A stretch of 13,626 bases of DNA, taken from positions 1 to 13,626 of the forward strand of contig CAVKEB010000053.1 of the NCBI GenBank assembly GCA_963655255.1, read 5' to 3'. A program made the position numbers and the translations under genes. Shown here in pieces: positions 11,934-13,626 of this stretch. Origin of the DNA: CAG-791 sp963655255 (GTDB lineage: Bacteria > Bacillota > Clostridia > Lachnospirales > Lachnospiraceae). Every line of letters starts with the position of its first letter. The first letter of the stretch is position 1. The notes beneath the pieces are model-generated. The model ran no database searches. It was not told the DNA's origin and saw only the letters and a program-made list of their open reading frames with translations.

Positions 11934-13626
11934 ATGAAAACATTACAGGAATCACAGTTAAGCCGGATGTACGAGGGCCTGCAGGAGGAGCATGACGCCT
12001 GCGGAATCGGAACCATCGTCAACATTGACGGCCACAAGGACTATCAGGTTCTGGACGATGCGCTTCATATCGTGGAGAAGCTGGAACACCGCGCCGGCAA
12101 GGACGCGACCGGAAAGGTCGGCGACGGCGTCGGCATCCTGACACAGATCAGTCACAGATTTTTCAAAAAAGCGGCTGCGGCAGCAGGAATCACGCTGGGC
12201 GGAGAGCGCGAATACGGCGTCGGAATGTTCTTTTTCCCGAATGACAGCTTAAAGCGCACCTTTGCGATGCGGATGCTGGAAGTCATCACGAAGAAAGAGG
12301 GACTGAAGTTCCTCGGCTGGAGAAAGGTGCCGGTTCATCCGGAAATTCTGGGCGATCTTGCGAAGAATTCCATGCCCTGCATCATGCAGTGCTTCATTGA
12401 GAAGCCGGAGGATGTGGAAAAGGGCATTGATTTCGACCGCAGACTCTATGTGGTCCGCCGCGAATTCGAACAGAGCAGCGAGGATACCTACATCTGCTCG
12501 CTGTCTTCGAGAACCATTGTTTACAAGGGCATGTTCCTGGTCATGCAGCTGCGCAAATTCTATGACGATCTGCAGGATCATGATTTCGAGACGGCCATTG
12601 CCATCGTGCACTCCCGTTTCTCCACGAACACGACGCCTTCCTGGAACCGCGCGCATCCGTACCGCATGATCGCGCACAACGGAGAGATCAACACCATCCG
12701 CGGCAATATCGACCGTATGCTGGCCCGTGAGGAGACGATGTCCTCGCCGATCATGGAGAAGGACATCGACAAGATTTTCCCGGTGATCGCGGAAAAGGGC
12801 TCTGATTCCGCCATGCTGGACAACACGCTGGAGTTCCTCTACATGAACGGAATGCCCCTTCCGCTCGCCATGATGGTGATCGTGCCGGAGCCGTGGAAGA
12901 ACAACCGTTTCATGGAGCAGGACAAAAAGGATTTCTACCATTACTACGCGACGATGATGGAGCCCTGGGACGGCCCGGCGGCGATCCTGTTCTCGGACGG
13001 CGATGTCGTGGGTGCGACTCTGGACCGGAACGGCCTTCGCCCTTCCCGCTATTACATCACGGATGACAACCGTCTGATTCTGGCTTCCGAGGTCGGCGTT
13101 CTGGACATCGCGCCGGAGCACATTGTGAAGAAATCCCGCCTGGAGCCCGGCCGCATCCTTCTGGTGGACACGAAGCAGAAAAAGATCATCTCGGATGAGG
13201 AGTGCAAGAGCCGCTATGCGGGCCGTGAGCCGTACGGCGAGTGGCTGGACGGAAATCTTCTGCATCTGTCCGGGCTTCCGATTCCGAACAAGAAGATCCC
13301 GACCCACGATCAGGAACTGCGGGACAAGTTGTACAAGGTGTTCGGCTATACCTACGAGGATGTCCGCGACGACATTCTCCCGATGGCGGAGAACGGTGTG
13401 GAGCCCACGGCATCCATGGGACACGATGTTCCGCTTGCGGTTCTCTCCCGTCAGCATCAGCTCCTGTTCAATTATTTCAAGCAGCTGTTCGCGCAGGTCA
13501 CGAACCCGCCGATTGACTCCCTTCGCGAGAAGGTGGTCACGGATACGACGGTCTATATCGGATCCGATGGCGACCTTCTGAATGAAAAGGCGGAGAACTG
13601 CCGCGTGCTGGAGGTCAATCACCCGA
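11934..13626 (+). CDS. gltB: Glutamate synthase (GOGAT) large subunit, 5' part
   Basis: Transfers the glutamine amide to 2-oxoglutarate to give glutamate. The frame is open from ATG 11934 to the window edge (564 codons, roughly the first third of a usual 1500-residue protein). The N-terminal class II glutaminase domain has its nucleophile at Cys23 (HDACGIG); a 22-residue propeptide before it would be cleaved, as is normal for this enzyme. Further motifs: EKLEHRAGKDATGKVGDGVG (48-67), HSRFSTNTTPSW (226-237), AHNGEINT (247-254), DRNGLRPSRYYIT (364-376). The start of the central domain is seen at MGHDVPLAVLS (495-505) and QVTNPPIDSLREK (521-533). GGAG ten bases upstream supports the start; Met12 is an alternative. 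FMN, Fe-S and synthase domains lie outside the window. Confidence 0.96.
   Translation, partial: MKTLQESQLSRMYEGLQEEHDACGIGTIVNIDGHKDYQVLDDALHIVEKLEHRAGKDATGKVGDGVGILTQISHRFFKKAAAAAGITLGGEREYGVGMFFFPNDSLKRTFAMRMLEVITKKEGLKFLGWRKVPVHPEILGDLAKNSMPCIMQCFIEKPEDVEKGIDFDRRLYVVRREFEQSSEDTYICSLSSRTIVYKGMFLVMQLRKFYDDLQDHDFETAIAIVHSRFSTNTTPSWNRAHPYRMIAHNGEINTIRGNIDRMLAREETMSSPIMEKDIDKIFPVIAEKGSDSAMLDNTLEFLYMNGMPLPLAMMVIVPEPWKNNRFMEQDKKDFYHYYATMMEPWDGPAAILFSDGDVVGATLDRNGLRPSRYYITDDNRLILASEVGVLDIAPEHIVKKSRLEPGRILLVDTKQKKIISDEECKSRYAGREPYGEWLDGNLLHLSGLPIPNKKIPTHDQELRDKLYKVFGYTYEDVRDDILPMAENGVEPTASMGHDVPLAVLSRQHQLLFNYFKQLFAQVTNPPIDSLREKVVTDTTVYIGSDGDLLNEKAENCRVLEVNHP

Noticed and set aside
12249..13622. Long open frame on the minus strand opposite gltB (457 aa)
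   Set aside because: Antisense shadow of glutamate synthase caused by its biased codon use; the plus-strand frame has the full set of GOGAT glutaminase motifs.

Overview
The window reads as a low-to-mid GC Firmicutes (Clostridia) chromosome, most likely a gut Lachnospiraceae or a close relative. This is inferred from strong AGGAGG-type ribosome binding sites, a type III glutamine synthetase, AzlCD, and a nuclease/transposase-like protein with an EGxxxG-repeat tail of the kind common in Lachnospiraceae. No rRNA, tRNA, CRISPR array or complete insertion sequence was seen.

Layout. (1) 1-3720: the end of a rightward pentose/ascorbate-type sugar operon: a UlaE-like L-ribulose-5-phosphate/L-xylulose-5-phosphate 3-epimerase, an unassigned beta-propeller-like protein with a Ca-binding-like DxDxDG loop, and an FGGY sugar kinase, closed by a clear terminator. 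(2) 3720-4400: a decayed copy of an Rpn/PD-(D/E)XK-like element that keeps its upstream block and C-terminal tail but has lost its nuclease domain. (3) 4425-5624: azlCD, a branched-chain amino-acid exporter pair, behind an inverted repeat. (4) 5636-6943: a 42-bp tandem repeat that can also be read as a small repeat peptide, then an intact paralogue of the Rpn-like element sharing an exact 22-nt upstream block with the decayed copy, then a bidirectional terminator. (5) 7204-13626: a nitrogen-assimilation cluster of asnB (leftward), then glnN and the start of gltB (rightward).

The genes of region 5 form one metabolic circuit. GlnN fixes ammonium into glutamine, GltB moves the amide nitrogen to 2-oxoglutarate, and AsnB uses glutamine to make asparagine.

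The most interesting part is the 777-bp divergent region between asnB and glnN (8788-9564). On the minus strand, a promoter with TTGACA, a 17-bp spacer and AATAAT starts an approximately 185-nt RNA whose two ends close in a perfect 16-bp stem followed by a U-rich tail. Its rod shape with a central bubble starting about nt 40 resembles 6S RNA, although it could instead be an attenuating leader of asnB. On the plus strand, a TTGACA promoter runs almost at once into a 20-pair terminator hairpin. After that, an approximately 141-nt segment folds into a four-way junction (7-bp closing stem, 14-bp arm, 9-bp arm, and a GNRA-capped arm) just before the glnN ribosome binding site. A nested hairpin also precedes gltB. 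I recognise none of these as a named riboswitch, so they are the best candidates for undescribed nitrogen regulation. All folds were drawn by hand from complementarity; no energies or covariation were computed.
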